Part shown: positions 18,248 through 29,064 of the stretch, piece after piece
Numbering within the stretch: position 1 is the first letter of the stretch
How the letters are laid out: every line of letters begins with the position of its first letter
NCBI GenBank assembly: GCA_013336525.1
Contig: JAAXTM010000001.1
Span: forward strand, 682,001-746,000
Length of the DNA stretch: 64,000 nt
DNA from: Geobacteraceae bacterium
Lineage (GTDB): Bacteria; Desulfobacterota; Desulfuromonadia; Geobacterales; Pseudopelobacteraceae
Reading direction: 5' to 3'
The notes under the pieces: generated by a model
What the model saw: only the letters and a program-made list of their open reading frames with translations
What the model was told of the DNA's origin: nothing
The model's database searches: none
Translations under genes and position numbers: made by a program

Positions 18248-19849
18248 TTATATACTCATTTTTTTGACTGTTCCCCTGTGCAGAAAGAGGTCAAATATAA
18301 CCCTTGTGCCTACCAGTGAGGTAAACAGGTTTATGATAACCCCGAGACTTAAGGAAACGGCAAACCCCTTCACCGGGCCGGTGCCGAATTGAAAAAGAAC
18401 CGCTGCCGTTATCAGGGTTGTAATATGGGAGTCCATAATCGTCAGAAAAGCCTTGTCATAGCCGGCATCCAGCGCCGATTTTGGGGACTTGCCCAACTTG
18501 AGCTCATCACGGATGCGCTCGAATATGATTACGTTCGAGTCTACCGACATACCAATAAGCAACACGATAGCGGCAATACCGGGCAGTGTAAGAGTGGCGC
18601 CCAATACGGACAATGCACCCATCAAATAAAGGATGTTCAGCATCATACCCAGATTGGCAACCATTCCAGACAGTTTGTAGTAAACCGCCATGAAGACAAC
18701 AACCAGCAATACTCCAATCAGGCCGGCATACAGGCCTTTGTTGATGGAGTCTTGTCCCAAAGAGGGGCCTACGGTCACGTTCTGAATGATCTTGACCGGA
18801 GCAGGCAATGCCCCTGCCCGCAGTACAATGGCAAGGTCCGCAGCGGTTTTTTCAGTAAAGTTACCCGAAATTTGAGCACTACCGCCTGAAATACGTTCGC
18901 GTATGACCGGAGCGGAATGGATATTGTTGTCAAGAACAATAGCAAAGCGTTTGCCGACATTTGCTGCTGTAACCTGATCAAACAGCTTGGCACCAAGAGA
19001 GTTGAATTCAATACCGACATATGGCTGATTAAACTGTGAATCAATTCTGACCTGAGCGTCGGTCAACAGGTCGCCGGTGATCATCGACTTTTTTTGCACT
19101 ACAATAGGAATTTCAGTAACCGCACCGGTTGCCGGATCTACCGTTTTTTCCTTGAGCAGTTCGGCATCATCCGGAATGGTTCCGGATGTTGGCGAGATGT
19201 CCTCACGCACCATTTTAAAATCAAGCCGTGCAGTACGTCCGATAAGCTCAATCGCCCGCTGAGGATCTTTGATACCAGGCAACTGGACGACTATATGATT
19301 GATCCCTTCGCGCTGGATAGTCGGCTCTGAAACACCAAACTGGTCAATCCTGTTGCGGATCGTTTCAAGAGCCTGCTGAACAGCTTTATCCTTGCGATCT
19401 TGCGCGTCCTTTTCGCTGACACGCAACGTCATGGCAACAAAGCCCCCTTCATCAAAAGTCGGACTCTGCTCGTAGGAAGGATATTTGTCCTTGATCAGTT
19501 TTTGTACAGTTTCGGCAGTCCCCTTTTCGTACAGCACCAAGGACACTTTATCAAAACCATCTCTGGAAATACGCTTGAAACGAAGATTTTTGCTGTTCAG
19601 GGTATCTTCAAGGTCTGTTGCAACGAGATCCAGAGAACCTTCAACCGCTTTCTGTGTATCAACCTCCATCACCAGGTGTGTTCCACCCTGCAGGTCAAGC
19701 CCTAGATGAATCTTGTCCTTTGGCAACAGGTTTCCCCACCATGACGGCAACTTGCTTGCCAGCGTTGGTGTCAGGTACAGAAACGAAAGCGCAACAAAAA
19801 TACCAATCAGGCTTATACGCCAGCCAGTTCCTTTCGGCATAAGGCTCAT
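18248..19849 (-). CDS. secD: Protein translocase subunit SecD
   Basis: 533 residues, six membrane helices with a large periplasmic P1 loop between TM1 and TM2. Diagnostic DLQGGTHLVMEVD near residue 50, IRNRIDQFGVSEP, GPSLGQDSINKG and the TM4 motif GMSVDSNVIIFERIRDE are present. With SecF and YajC it forms the accessory complex of the Sec translocon. Order yajC-secD-secF on the minus strand is the common bacterial one; the yajC gap is 18 nt. Confidence 0.97.
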   Translation of the reverse strand: MSLMPKGTGWRISLIGIFVALSFLYLTPTLASKLPSWWGNLLPKDKIHLGLDLQGGTHLVMEVDTQKAVEGSLDLVATDLEDTLNSKNLRFKRISRDGFDKVSLVLYEKGTAETVQKLIKDKYPSYEQSPTFDEGGFVAMTLRVSEKDAQDRKDKAVQQALETIRNRIDQFGVSEPTIQREGINHIVVQLPGIKDPQRAIELIGRTARLDFKMVREDISPTSGTIPDDAELLKEKTVDPATGAVTEIPIVVQKKSMITGDLLTDAQVRIDSQFNQPYVGIEFNSLGAKLFDQVTAANVGKRFAIVLDNNIHSAPVIRERISGGSAQISGNFTEKTAADLAIVLRAGALPAPVKIIQNVTVGPSLGQDSINKGLYAGLIGVLLVVVFMAVYYKLSGMVANLGMMLNILYLMGALSVLGATLTLPGIAAIVLLIGMSVDSNVIIFERIRDELKLGKSPKSALDAGYDKAFLTIMDSHITTLITAAVLFQFGTGPVKGFAVSLSLGVIINLFTSLVGTRVIFDLFLHRGTVKKMSI

Positions 19850-19867
19850 TCTCCTTTCAAATTTTTT

Positions 19868-20194
19868 CTAGTCCTTCTTGATTGCCGCTATATAACTCTT
19901 GGTAATCTTGATATTTACGTTGTTTGCAATTTCCAGTGTCACCAGTTCGTCTTCAACAGCGGTGATTTTACCATGAACTCCACCGGCAGTGATTACGTTA
20001 TCACCCCTTTTCATCGATTCCAGGAGTGCTTTATGCTCTTTGGCCTTTTTCTGCTGCGGACGAATAAGTAAAAAATAAAAGATTGCAAACATGAACACCA
20101 GCGGAATTATCTGCTGAAACGCCGCCATTCCACCGCCAGCTCCACCTGCTGCCCCACCCGGAGCACTTCCCATCGCAAAAGCCAATCCAAACAT
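19868..20194 (-). CDS. yajC: Sec translocon accessory protein YajC
   Basis: 108 residues. A Gly/Ala-rich N-terminus leads into a single membrane helix (IIPLVFMFAIFYFLLIRP) and the conserved cytoplasmic part RPQQKKAKEHKALLESMKRGDNVITAGGVHGKI. It binds SecDF. First gene of the sec trio, 23 nt after tgt, so tgt-yajC-secD-secF-TPR are probably one transcript. Confidence 0.95.
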   Translation of the reverse strand: MFGLAFAMGSAPGGAAGGAGGGMAAFQQIIPLVFMFAIFYFLLIRPQQKKAKEHKALLESMKRGDNVITAGGVHGKITAVEDELVTLEIANNVNIKITKSYIAAIKKD

Positions 20195-20217
20195 GTTGAT
20201 ATCCCCCTTGTAGTTTA

Positions 20218-21339
<1,122 letters not shown>

Positions 21340-21417
21340 TTAGTAAGTTAGAAATTATTTCTTGCGCTTTTGTGCAATAAAATAATTTCGTTTACGAACT
21401 TATCCAGCTTGTCTGGG

Positions 21418-22449
21418 CTAGGAGATGAACATTGCATCGCCGTAACTGTAAAACCTGAATCCCCGTGATACAGCCTCACGATAAGCCTCAAGCACAAACT
21501 CACGGCCGGCAAGAGCAGAAACCAGCATGAGCAGCGTCGATTCAGGCAAATGAAAATTGGTAATCATGGCATCAACAACATTGAAACGATAGCCGGGATA
21601 GATATAAATATCCGCCTCTCCACAGCCTGCTTCAACATGACCTGATTGCTGTGCCGAATACTCCAGTGTTCTGGCGGATGTCGTTCCAACCGCAATGACC
21701 CGGCCACCTGCTGCTTTCGCCCTGTTAACTGCATCAGCAGTAACTGGCGGGATGACAAAGCGTTCAGTATGTATCTGATGTTCCTCCACATTCAGAACAC
21801 GTACCGGCTGAAAAGTGCCCAATCCGGTATGCAGCGTAATAAAGGCGGTTTCAATACCGTCCGATGCTAACTGGGCAAGTAATTCATTAGTAAAGTGAAG
21901 ACCGGCGGTCGGTGCTGCAACTGCACCAGGCTCACGTGCAACTACAGTTTGATACCGCTCTCGATCAGCTTTGCAATCATCGCGCTGCAGATAAGGGGGC
22001 AAAGGAATGTGACCTTCACGCTCCAGCCAGAGGTTAAACGGTTCGTCGCCTCTGAATTCAACCAACCAGTTTCCTGAACCGCTTCGGGACAGTACAACAG
22101 CAGTCATACCGGACTCAAGAAGAATATCCTGCCCTTCGCAAAATTTCTTCGACGACCTGAGCAAACATTCCCATCGTTCTTCTCCACCGGTCAATCGTTG
22201 CAGCAGGAAAATCTCGACCCTTCCGCCAGTCGGTTTTCGTCCAAACAACCGTGCCGGTATGACGCGTGTATCGTTCATAACCAGCAGATCGCCCGCCCTC
22301 AGATGCCGCCGGAGATTACAAAACATATCTTCAGAGATTGACTCTGACGAGCGGTCAAGCAGCATCAAGCGAGACCCATCACGTTCTGCTGCCGGATGAA
22401 GAGCAATCAACTCCTGCGGCAGATGAAAGTTAAAATCCTTAACGAGCAT
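21418..22449 (-). CDS. queA: S-adenosylmethionine:tRNA ribosyltransferase-isomerase
   Basis: Transfers the ribosyl part of SAM to preQ1-tRNA to make epoxyqueuosine. 343 residues. Typical segments: DFNFHLPQELIALHP, LVMNDTRVIPARLFG, EGHIPLPPYLQR, RYQTVVAREPGAVAAPTAGLHFT and TNFHLPESTLLMLVSA. The ATG at 22449 gives the standard N-terminus. Lies between the SpoIID-domain gene and tgt. Confidence 0.97.
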   Translation of the reverse strand: MLVKDFNFHLPQELIALHPAAERDGSRLMLLDRSSESISEDMFCNLRRHLRAGDLLVMNDTRVIPARLFGRKPTGGRVEIFLLQRLTGGEERWECLLRSSKKFCEGQDILLESGMTAVVLSRSGSGNWLVEFRGDEPFNLWLEREGHIPLPPYLQRDDCKADRERYQTVVAREPGAVAAPTAGLHFTNELLAQLASDGIETAFITLHTGLGTFQPVRVLNVEEHQIHTERFVIPPVTADAVNRAKAAGGRVIAVGTTSARTLEYSAQQSGHVEAGCGEADIYIYPGYRFNVVDAMITNFHLPESTLLMLVSALAGREFVLEAYREAVSRGFRFYSYGDAMFIS

Positions 22450-22487
22450 TCAATGCCTTCATTAAATTCATACTTTTATTCGAGTAC

Positions 22488-23612
22488 TCAACGGATATCA
22501 GAGAGCTTTTTCAGCTGCGTGCCGGGGTAGTAGTATGAAAGAATTTCTCCATAACCGAAGCCGTCGAGCGCGCGCTGTTTGGCACCCCATTGGCATAATC
22601 CGACACCATGGCCGTTACCGCTGCCGGAGAAACTGATTTCATTGTTTGAATTACTCACAACGAACCGGGTACTTTTTATTGAAGAATACCCGATAGCCTT
22701 GCGAAACTGTTCACCACTGATCGTGCTGCTACCTTTTGACGTCTTCAGTACAACCTGTTTCAGACGACCTCTAGAATTAGACGTTCCCGGTCTCATATCA
22801 TACAGACCTGACACTTTATGCCCTGCCGACAGCAGTCTCTCCTCAATCTCTTTCAGAAATAGTTTGTATTCCCAAGTAGTGCCAGTAGGTGAGGTTTGAC
22901 AATACTGGCATTCGACACCTTTTAGATATGGTATTGGAAACCCCCATACATTTTCTGAAGCTTCGGTGCTTCCACCGCAACTGGAATGATAAAAGGCCTG
23001 AATGATGGCACCGTCGAATGTCAGCACCTCTCCCTCTGTCTCAAAAACTGCACGACGGGAACGGCTGTCCTCAATAAGAGAACCTTCATACACCTGATCA
23101 ATTACTGATGATTCCAAGTGATAAGTGGAGAGCATACGGCTTTTTTTCTTGTTCAAAGCGTATGTTCTGGCGATGACGGCCTGGGCTTTTACCGCCTCAA
23201 TAGGCCAGGCAGAAGATATTTCGCAATTAATCAGCCCGACCAGGTACTCTTCAAGCGGCAACTGGTTTACCACCAGAATACCTTTGTCTGCCACGGTCAA
23301 CTCAGCAAGTCCCCGGTACGGTTTATTATTCACATAGACTGCGGAGGAGGCAGAAAATGACAGCCGCTTAAAACGTTTCCCCTCAACCAGCAAACCACTA
23401 TTCAAAAACTTTACCCTGGCAGGCAACGACACAACGAGCGGCGAACCTGCCTCATTAGTGACAAGAAGCCCATCACCGGACACCGTAACTTCGGCAGCTG
23501 ATTTAACAATAGCAATCCTGATAGTTTCATCGAGGGTTGCTGCGTTAATACTGTTCATCCCCGGCCGCAACAAAATAGTTGTCACCAGCGCCAGAAGGAC
23601 AAATATGCGCAT
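22488..23612 (-). CDS. SpoIID/LytB domain protein, exported
   Basis: 374 residues from the ATG at 23612, which opens a signal peptide (MRIFVLLALVTTILLRPG). The same frame reaches 23717, adding 35 residues before the signal, so the longer version is less likely; neither start has a strong ribosome site. The SpoIID core has PLEEYLVGLINCEISSAWPIEAVKAQAVIARTYA, IIQAFYHSSCGGSTE and the ending GHGVGLCQWGAKQRALDGF. SpoIID of Bacillus is a lytic transglycosylase acting on septal peptidoglycan; here, without spore genes, a wall-remodelling role is the reasonable guess. Last gene before the divergent OppD gene. Confidence 0.82.
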   Translation of the reverse strand: MRIFVLLALVTTILLRPGMNSINAATLDETIRIAIVKSAAEVTVSGDGLLVTNEAGSPLVVSLPARVKFLNSGLLVEGKRFKRLSFSASSAVYVNNKPYRGLAELTVADKGILVVNQLPLEEYLVGLINCEISSAWPIEAVKAQAVIARTYALNKKKSRMLSTYHLESSVIDQVYEGSLIEDSRSRRAVFETEGEVLTFDGAIIQAFYHSSCGGSTEASENVWGFPIPYLKGVECQYCQTSPTGTTWEYKLFLKEIEERLLSAGHKVSGLYDMRPGTSNSRGRLKQVVLKTSKGSSTISGEQFRKAIGYSSIKSTRFVVSNSNNEISFSGSGNGHGVGLCQWGAKQRALDGFGYGEILSYYYPGTQLKKLSDIR

Positions 23613-23827
23613 ACGTTTTAATGGCTGCAAAACCTGTGGATAAAAACATATAAAGCCGTATCGTGTCAATTTTTTTGATTGTCGGTGTAGATCATTATTG
23701 CACATTTTGTAACCCATGCTGTATGTTTAGCCCTCTGCTTTCTCATGACAAATTATATTCACATATAATCTGCAGTTATTTCGTATCAGCATCACTCTAA
23801 AGTCAATTAATTTATTGCGAGACTCCT

Positions 23828-24790
23828 GTGACAGAGCTTCTATCGCTACATAAGCTGAATGTATCCTTCCCGTCGGGAAAAAGCACCTTTCATGCCGTTC
23901 GGGACATTTCTTTTTCCATGACAAAAGGTTCTGTACTGGCACTTGTTGGAGAATCCGGATCGGGAAAAAGCATGACGGCTCTCTCGATTATGCGGCTCGT
24001 TCCCAAACCCGGATTTATCAGCTCAGGTGAAATTGTTTTTGAAGGCCGGAATCTATTGGCACTGCCGGAAGAGGCTTTACGCAAAATTCGTGGGCGTCGA
24101 ATTTCAATGGTTTTTCAGGAGCCGATGACCTCACTTAATCCGGTTTTAAAAATTGCCGATCAACTCTGTGAACCTCTGATTTTACATATGGGTCTGACTC
24201 GCACCCTTGCACAAGAGCGAGCGATTGAATTATTGACAAACGTGGGCATTCCTTCTGCCGACGAGCGAATGCGTGACTATCCGCACCAACTGAGCGGCGG
24301 TATGAGGCAGCGGGTCATGATTGCCATGGCATTGGCGTGCCAACCATCATTGCTGATTGCTGATGAACCGACAACTGCACTGGATGTCACCATTCAGGCT
24401 CAAATACTGGAACTACTTGATGCTCAAAGAAAATCGGGCGGACTGTCGATTCTGCTCATTACGCATGATCTTGGAATAGTCGCCGAACGGGCCGACAATA
24501 CTGCTGTCATGTATGCAGGTCAGGTTGTTGAGTATGCCCCAACGGGTTCGCTATTGACGGCACCGCGTCACCCATATACTCAGGCACTCCTGGCTTCCCT
24601 GCCTCAACATGCTGAACCGGGCAAACCACTGCCCACACTGACCGGCCAGTTAAACATTCTTACGGCTTATGCCGGCGGCTGCAGCTTTGCAGAACGCTGT
24701 CCACTCTCGACTGCCAGGTGCCGGGCTGAAACTCAGAATCTTCTCGAAATCGCTCCGAATCATTTTCTTCGCTGCTGGAAATGCTCATGA
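23828..24790 (+). CDS. ABC transporter ATPase, OppD/DppD family
   Basis: Peptide/nickel-type importer ATPase, 320 residues. Walker A GESGSGKS (about 42-49), Q-loop [11 protein letters not shown], signature LSGGMRQR, Walker [13 protein letters not shown], and the C-terminal oligopeptide domain with the cysteines [14 protein letters not shown], which bind an Fe-S cluster in related DppD proteins. Starts with GTG at 23828. Overlaps the partner ATPase by 4 nt. No permease or binding protein lies on either side, so the pair must work with subunits encoded elsewhere. Confidence 0.88.
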   Translation: MTELLSLHKLNVSFPSGKSTFHAVRDISFSMTKGSVLALVGESGSGKSMTALSIMRLVPKPGFISSGEIVFEGRNLLALPEEALRKIRGRRISMVFQEPMTSLNPVLKIADQLCEPLILHMGLTRTLAQERAIELLTNVGIPSADERMRDYPHQLSGGMRQRVMIAMALACQPSLLIADEPTTALDVTIQAQILELLDAQRKSGGLSILLITHDLGIVAERADNTAVMYAGQVVEYAPTGSLLTAPRHPYTQALLASLPQHAEPGKPLPTLTGQLNILTAYAGGCSFAERCPLSTARCRAETQNLLEIAPNHFLRCWKCS

Positions 24791-25761
24791 ACAATACACC
24801 TCTTCTCAGCGCGGTTGATCTGCTCAAAACTTTTAGAGTTTCCGGGCAGAATCATTCATCCCGTACTCTGACAGCACTTGACCTGGTAACACTGCATCTC
24901 TCTGCCGGTGAAACACTCGGGATTGCCGGCGAGTCCGGTTGCGGCAAATCAACTCTTGCAAAAGTAATGGCCGGCCTTCTGGTGCCTGACGCCGGGAGTG
25001 TCCTTTACAATGGCACTCTATTGAGTCAGCTTGAGCAAAACGATAAAATTACTTTCCGACGTAAAACACAGATGATCTTTCAGGACCCTTTTTCATCTCT
25101 GAATCCTCGTATGCGGATTGGTGACAGCATTTCAGAACCGCTTAAAATTGCCGGCATACCTTCTCTGCAGCAACGTGAAGAGGTCTCCCGCATCATGGCA
25201 GCGGTCGGTTTACCTGGTGATGCCGTCAATCGTTTTCCTGATGAATTTTCTGGAGGACAACGACAACGTATCGGCATTGCTCGGGCGTTGGCTGCTTATC
25301 CGGATATTCTTATCGCCGATGAGCCGGTTTCATCTCTCGACATATCGATTCAGGCCCAGATAATTAATATCCTGCTGCAGATGAAAATTGAATTCAAGTT
25401 ATCCATGATGATTGTCTCGCATAATTTGCTGGTATTACGCCACATCTGCGACCGGATAATTATCATGTATCTTGGAGCAGTTGTTGAGTGCGGACCAGCT
25501 TCAGAACTGTTTAACCGTTGCCGCCATCCTTATACCGAGGCCCTCCTGGCTTCAATTCCGGGATTAAACCCGGCATCAACACCCAAGGTTGAATTATTGC
25601 GGGATGACCTGCCATCAGCTCTATCAATCCCGCCTGGATGCCGATTTCACACCCGCTGCCGTCATGCTGTTGAACTATGCCGCAGAGAGGTCCCCAAGAC
25701 TATAGAATATGCAAGCGGCCATACGGCAGCCTGCCATCTGAGCGGCAGCTTGTATGGCTGA
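24787..25761 (+). CDS. ABC transporter ATPase, OppF/DppF family
   Basis: Second ATPase of the peptide-type importer, 324 residues. Walker A GESGCGKST, Q-loop IFQDPFSSLNP, signature FSGGQRQR, Walker B LIADEPVSSLD, and a C-terminal cysteine block (CRFHTRCRHAVELC) as in DppF. I prefer the ATG at 24787, which forms an ATGA overlap with the preceding stop and leaves GGAAA at a workable distance; an ATG at 24781 sits too close to it. A weak terminator hairpin follows. Confidence 0.88.
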   Translation: MNNTPLLSAVDLLKTFRVSGQNHSSRTLTALDLVTLHLSAGETLGIAGESGCGKSTLAKVMAGLLVPDAGSVLYNGTLLSQLEQNDKITFRRKTQMIFQDPFSSLNPRMRIGDSISEPLKIAGIPSLQQREEVSRIMAAVGLPGDAVNRFPDEFSGGQRQRIGIARALAAYPDILIADEPVSSLDISIQAQIINILLQMKIEFKLSMMIVSHNLLVLRHICDRIIIMYLGAVVECGPASELFNRCRHPYTEALLASIPGLNPASTPKVELLRDDLPSALSIPPGCRFHTRCRHAVELCRREVPKTIEYASGHTAACHLSGSLYG

Positions 25762-25763
25762 AA

Positions 25764-25789
25764 GGATGCCGCACCGGCATTCACCTTTT
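25764..25789 (+). terminator. Probable terminator after the OppD/OppF pair
   Basis: GGATGCCG-CAC-CGGCATTC, eight base pairs with one G-T, then ACCTTTT. The T-run is short, so termination may be partial and the ArsR gene 73 nt on could be partly co-transcribed. Confidence 0.5.
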
Positions 25790-25861
25790 AAATTCAAGTT
25801 TTAGATTGACGAGCGTAAATTCCATATATATGATAATCAAAAATTTTCGGGAGTCGTAACG

Positions 25862-26143
25862 ATGGCCTTTGATAAAAGTATGAATTTTTCAGCAGATGCA
25901 GAAGTTTTAAAGGTACTTGGCCATCCGATCCGCCTGAAGATTGTTGCCGGGCTCTGTACGCAAGAATGCAATGTAAAGCACATATGGGAATGCTTAGGAT
26001 TGCCGCAGGCAACGGTTTCACAACATCTGGCGCTGCTTAAGAACAAGGGAATAATCGATGGCAAGCGGGATGGTGTTGAAGTACACTATAGCGTCATCAA
26101 TGAATTTGCCAAAAGAATTATAAATTCATTGTTGCCAAGGTAA
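25862..26143 (+). CDS. ArsR-family winged-helix regulator
   Basis: 93 residues, a complete small winged helix: LKVLGHPIRLKIVAGL (helix 2), CNVKHIWECLGLPQATVSQHLALLKNKGII (recognition region) and a wing GKRDGVEVHYSV. Cysteines at 32, 36 and 44 lie around the helix where ArsR/SmtB proteins hold metal ligands, although the ELCVCDL motif is absent. GGGAG lies eight bases before the ATG. Convergent with bioC. Target unknown; the upstream transporter ATPases are the nearest candidates. Confidence 0.85.
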   Translation: MAFDKSMNFSADAEVLKVLGHPIRLKIVAGLCTQECNVKHIWECLGLPQATVSQHLALLKNKGIIDGKRDGVEVHYSVINEFAKRIINSLLPR

Positions 26144-26164
26144 AACATTATCGGGTTTCAATAT

Positions 26165-26998
26165 TCAGCGTGGCTCCTGTCTGGTCTGAGCTGACAGATA
26201 AAGCACTTTATATGTCGCGGGAATACGTCCGTTGACACTGTACATTTTCTGGTAAAGCCGGGAAGCTTCCTGCAATATCCCCCTCCACCCCAAACCGTTT
26301 ACAGTCCCACCGGACACCGTTCCAGCCCCGATATTTTTGATGGATCTCAGCAGAGCATACAGATCATCGTACCAGTCAACTTCAGTTTCAACCGTGACAA
26401 CAAAACGTTCAAAATTCATTTCATTCACAATTGACTTCATGTCATCAATTGTCCAAAAATCATGCAGGCGTGATGTTCTTTGACTGTTGTCCGGACAACC
26501 CCGACCGGCTGCATCCCTGAAACAGTGCTGCAGCTCACCCAGCGTGCCATGGCAAAAAAAAGCCAGGCTGATGACCCCGCCCGGTCGCACTACTCTACCC
26601 ATTTCATGAATTGCTGCGGATAGGTTACCAACCCACTGCAATGCAGACGACGACACAACCAGATCGAAGGTTCCGGTTTTGAATGGAAGACATTCTGCAT
26701 TGCCGTTTACTGTTTGACAGATAGAGCCTAGTTTTTGCCGAGTAAGCAGACACATATTGAGAGCTAAATCAACTCCAGTCAAACGGGCATCGGGATAAAG
26801 TGCATGCACTTTTTCAAGTAATGCACCTGTTCCTGTACCCACATCAAGAATGCTATCTGGAGCCAGATTTTGATTCAGTTCGAGCGATTGGGCCAGATTT
26901 GCCACAACCCGCTTCTGAACAAGAACATGCTGGTCATAATCGACAGCTTTTTTATGAAAGGCGTCCGCTATTTTAACGGCATCAGGCCTTTTATTCAT
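26165..26998 (-). CDS. bioC: Malonyl-ACP O-methyltransferase BioC
   Basis: SAM-dependent methyltransferase that methylates malonyl-ACP so the fatty-acid machinery can build the pimeloyl chain of biotin. 277 residues. N-terminal FHKKAVDYDQHVLVQKRVVANLA is the BioC signature region; SAM motif I is ILDVGTGTGALLEKV; DLVVSSSALQWVGNL matches motif post-I. The ATG at 26998 overlaps the bioH end by 8 nt, with AAGGAG inside bioH. Last gene of bioF-bioH-bioC. Confidence 0.92.
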   Translation of the reverse strand: MNKRPDAVKIADAFHKKAVDYDQHVLVQKRVVANLAQSLELNQNLAPDSILDVGTGTGALLEKVHALYPDARLTGVDLALNMCLLTRQKLGSICQTVNGNAECLPFKTGTFDLVVSSSALQWVGNLSAAIHEMGRVVRPGGVISLAFFCHGTLGELQHCFRDAAGRGCPDNSQRTSRLHDFWTIDDMKSIVNEMNFERFVVTVETEVDWYDDLYALLRSIKNIGAGTVSGGTVNGLGWRGILQEASRLYQKMYSVNGRIPATYKVLYLSAQTRQEPR

Positions 26999-27809
26999 GA
27001 ATGCTCCTTACAAATCTGATAATTTCGGCATTGAATTGACCACTCTGCGTCAAAAAAGGGGCATGTCCGGAATCCGGAAAAACCGTCTGCTGGGCATTGG
27101 GAATGTGTTCTTTCAGATAGCTGGATGCCTGAGGCAGACAGATCCGGTCATGTCCGCCGTTTAGAATCAAAGTCCGGACAGATATCGCAGCAAGTAGATG
27201 ACGCATATCTGTACGGGCAAGCGCATCAAGCGCATCAAGCACAGCAGCGGTATCCGGTGACGGTATCGAAGATATAAGTTGTTTGATTTCCGCTGCGTAG
27301 CGATGGCTTTCAAGTTCACCTTCCGCAAACAGACGGGTATAAAATCCGTCCAACGCACGCTGCGTGTTACGTTGAACTTTAAGCCGCATCCCGCTCGCTT
27401 CATTACTGGCAAGACCGTACGGAAAATCAATTGAGGCATTAAAACTGGGAGTTGCAGACACCAGCACCATTCCTTCCAACCTGCCTGAAAGTGCAGCGCA
27501 CGCCTGAAGAGCGATTTGAGCGCCCATTGACCATCCAACAAGAAGTACCTTTGCAAGATTCAGGACATCAAAAAGATCAACCAGATCTTCAGCAAAATTA
27601 TTGAAATTCAGACCACCTGAAATCCCTGAAGAAAGGCCGTGTCCACGAAGATCTGGCGCCAAAAGACGCATTGAAGACGCAAGTCCTTCGAACTGGTATT
27701 TCCATACTGCCGAGGACATGCACCATCCATGCACAAGTACGACCGGACAGCCGCCCCCCGCATCTTCATACCACAACTTTTCCCCTCTGCGATTATGGTA
27801 ATACGGCAT
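26991..27809 (-). CDS. bioH: Pimeloyl-[ACP] methyl ester esterase (BioH-like)
   Basis: Alpha/beta hydrolase expected to remove the methyl group from pimeloyl-ACP methyl ester, closing the BioC-BioH cycle. 272 residues from the ATG at 27809, which overlaps the bioF stop by one base (TGATG) with GGAG seven bases upstream. HGWCMSSAVW is the oxyanion loop, GWSMGAQ the nucleophile elbow (Ser), NGGHDRICLP the acid position and DSGHAPF the catalytic His. The BioH call rests partly on its place between bioF and bioC; analogous esterases (BioG, BioK, BioJ) exist. Confidence 0.85.
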   Translation of the reverse strand: MPYYHNRRGEKLWYEDAGGGCPVVLVHGWCMSSAVWKYQFEGLASSMRLLAPDLRGHGLSSGISGGLNFNNFAEDLVDLFDVLNLAKVLLVGWSMGAQIALQACAALSGRLEGMVLVSATPSFNASIDFPYGLASNEASGMRLKVQRNTQRALDGFYTRLFAEGELESHRYAAEIKQLISSIPSPDTAAVLDALDALARTDMRHLLAAISVRTLILNGGHDRICLPQASSYLKEHIPNAQQTVFPDSGHAPFLTQSGQFNAEIIRFVRSIHE

Positions 27810-28981
27810 CACACCACTCCAAGAGCACGGCCAACATGACTGATACGCTCAACTGCATCGGCCAGGTCAGAGTGTGTATGAGTGGCCATCAGCGTAAACC
27901 TGAGACGACTGGTGCCGGCAGGCACCGTTGGAGGTCTTATCCCCTGTGCAAAAAGCCCTTCTGCCAGCAGCGCTTCTGAAAACTGCATTGTTGTCGCGGC
28001 AGAGCCGACCAGAATCGGCACAATCTGAGTCGAACCGGCCGGTATTCTGAAGCCGGCATTTGCCAGACTATCCCTGAAAAATAAGGTGTTGGCGGACAGT
28101 TGCTCTCTCAACAGATCTCCTTCGGGTGTCTGCACGAGCTCGACAGCCGCCAGCGATGCGGCCAGTACGGAAGGAGGCAATGATGTTGAAAAAATGAAGC
28201 TGCGGGCACGGTTGATCAAAAGTTCACGCAACTCAGCCGAAACAGCAGCGTAAGCACCAAAACTTCCCAGCGCCTTGCCAAACGTGCCCATCTGAACATC
28301 AACCTCACTCCCGACACCCAACAGTTCGGCACTCCCTCTCCCCTGCTTTCCGAGGACCCCGCAACCATGCGCATCATCAACCATAAGCAGCGCCCCGTAT
28401 TTGTGCTTGAGCCTGACCAGTTCCGCGAGCGGCGCAATATCTCCATCCATGCTGAAAACACCATCACTTACAATCAGGCACCGCCCCTTGGCATGTTTTT
28501 CCATGAGGAGCGCCAGCTGCAGGTAATCGTTATGTGGATATCGCACCAGACGTGCCCCGGAAAGCAATATACCGTCAATAATGCTGGCATGATTGAGTCG
28601 ATCAGAAAAGACGACATCCCCACGGCCGATAAGAGCCGGGATAATGCCGGTATTAGCAGCATAGCCGCTATTGAAGAGGAGTGCAGCTTCACTGTTTTTA
28701 AAGTCGGCTACAGAACTTTCCAGCCGCTCGTGCAGCTCCATGGTCCCTGAGACCAGCCTGGAGGCGCCGCTCGATGTTCCATATTGCTGAGCAGCAGCAA
28801 TCGAAGCAGCAACAAGAGCCGGATGATCGGCCAAGCCGAGGTAATTATTGGAACAGAGCAGCAGGACATCGTTCCCGTTGCAGGTAACATGCGCCGACTG
28901 ACGACTGCTGATGAGCCTGGTACTCCGGAGCAGTCCACGGTTCCTGATGTCTTCAATTTCACTCTCGATTGTTCTCAGCAT
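27809..28981 (-). CDS. bioF: 8-amino-7-oxononanoate synthase
   Basis: PLP enzyme condensing pimeloyl-ACP (or -CoA) with L-alanine. 390 residues from the ATG at 28981, with AAAAGG six bases upstream; a TTG at 28996 would add five residues. Signatures: [47 protein letters not shown] and the PLP lysine in [12 protein letters not shown] BirA-type operator lies directly upstream. Starts the tightly overlapping bioF-bioH-bioC operon. Confidence 0.95.
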   Translation of the reverse strand: MLRTIESEIEDIRNRGLLRSTRLISSRQSAHVTCNGNDVLLLCSNNYLGLADHPALVAASIAAAQQYGTSSGASRLVSGTMELHERLESSVADFKNSEAALLFNSGYAANTGIIPALIGRGDVVFSDRLNHASIIDGILLSGARLVRYPHNDYLQLALLMEKHAKGRCLIVSDGVFSMDGDIAPLAELVRLKHKYGALLMVDDAHGCGVLGKQGRGSAELLGVGSEVDVQMGTFGKALGSFGAYAAVSAELRELLINRARSFIFSTSLPPSVLAASLAAVELVQTPEGDLLREQLSANTLFFRDSLANAGFRIPAGSTQIVPILVGSAATTMQFSEALLAEGLFAQGIRPPTVPAGTSRLRFTLMATHTHSDLADAVERISHVGRALGVV

Positions 28982-28996
28982 AACAGGCCTTTTCAA

Positions 28997-29029
28997 TGGT
29001 CAACCGGCTAAAAAACATCTGGTTGACAA
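28997..29029 (-). promoter_or_regulatory. BirA-type biotin operator upstream of bioF
   Basis: TGGTCAACC, 15 bases, GGTTGACAA: an almost perfect 9-bp inverted repeat with the spacing of the bacterial BirA consensus (TTGTAAACC-N15-GGTTTACAA type, with GTCAACC half-sites as in some proteobacteria). It lies just ahead of the bioF ribosome site. A TATAAT at 29062-29057 on the same strand could be the -10 of the promoter it blocks. The motif was found by eye, and no BirA gene is in the window. Confidence 0.8.
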
Positions 29030-29064
29030 TGGGTTCAAAAAAAACTGTGTCTGGTATTATAAAA

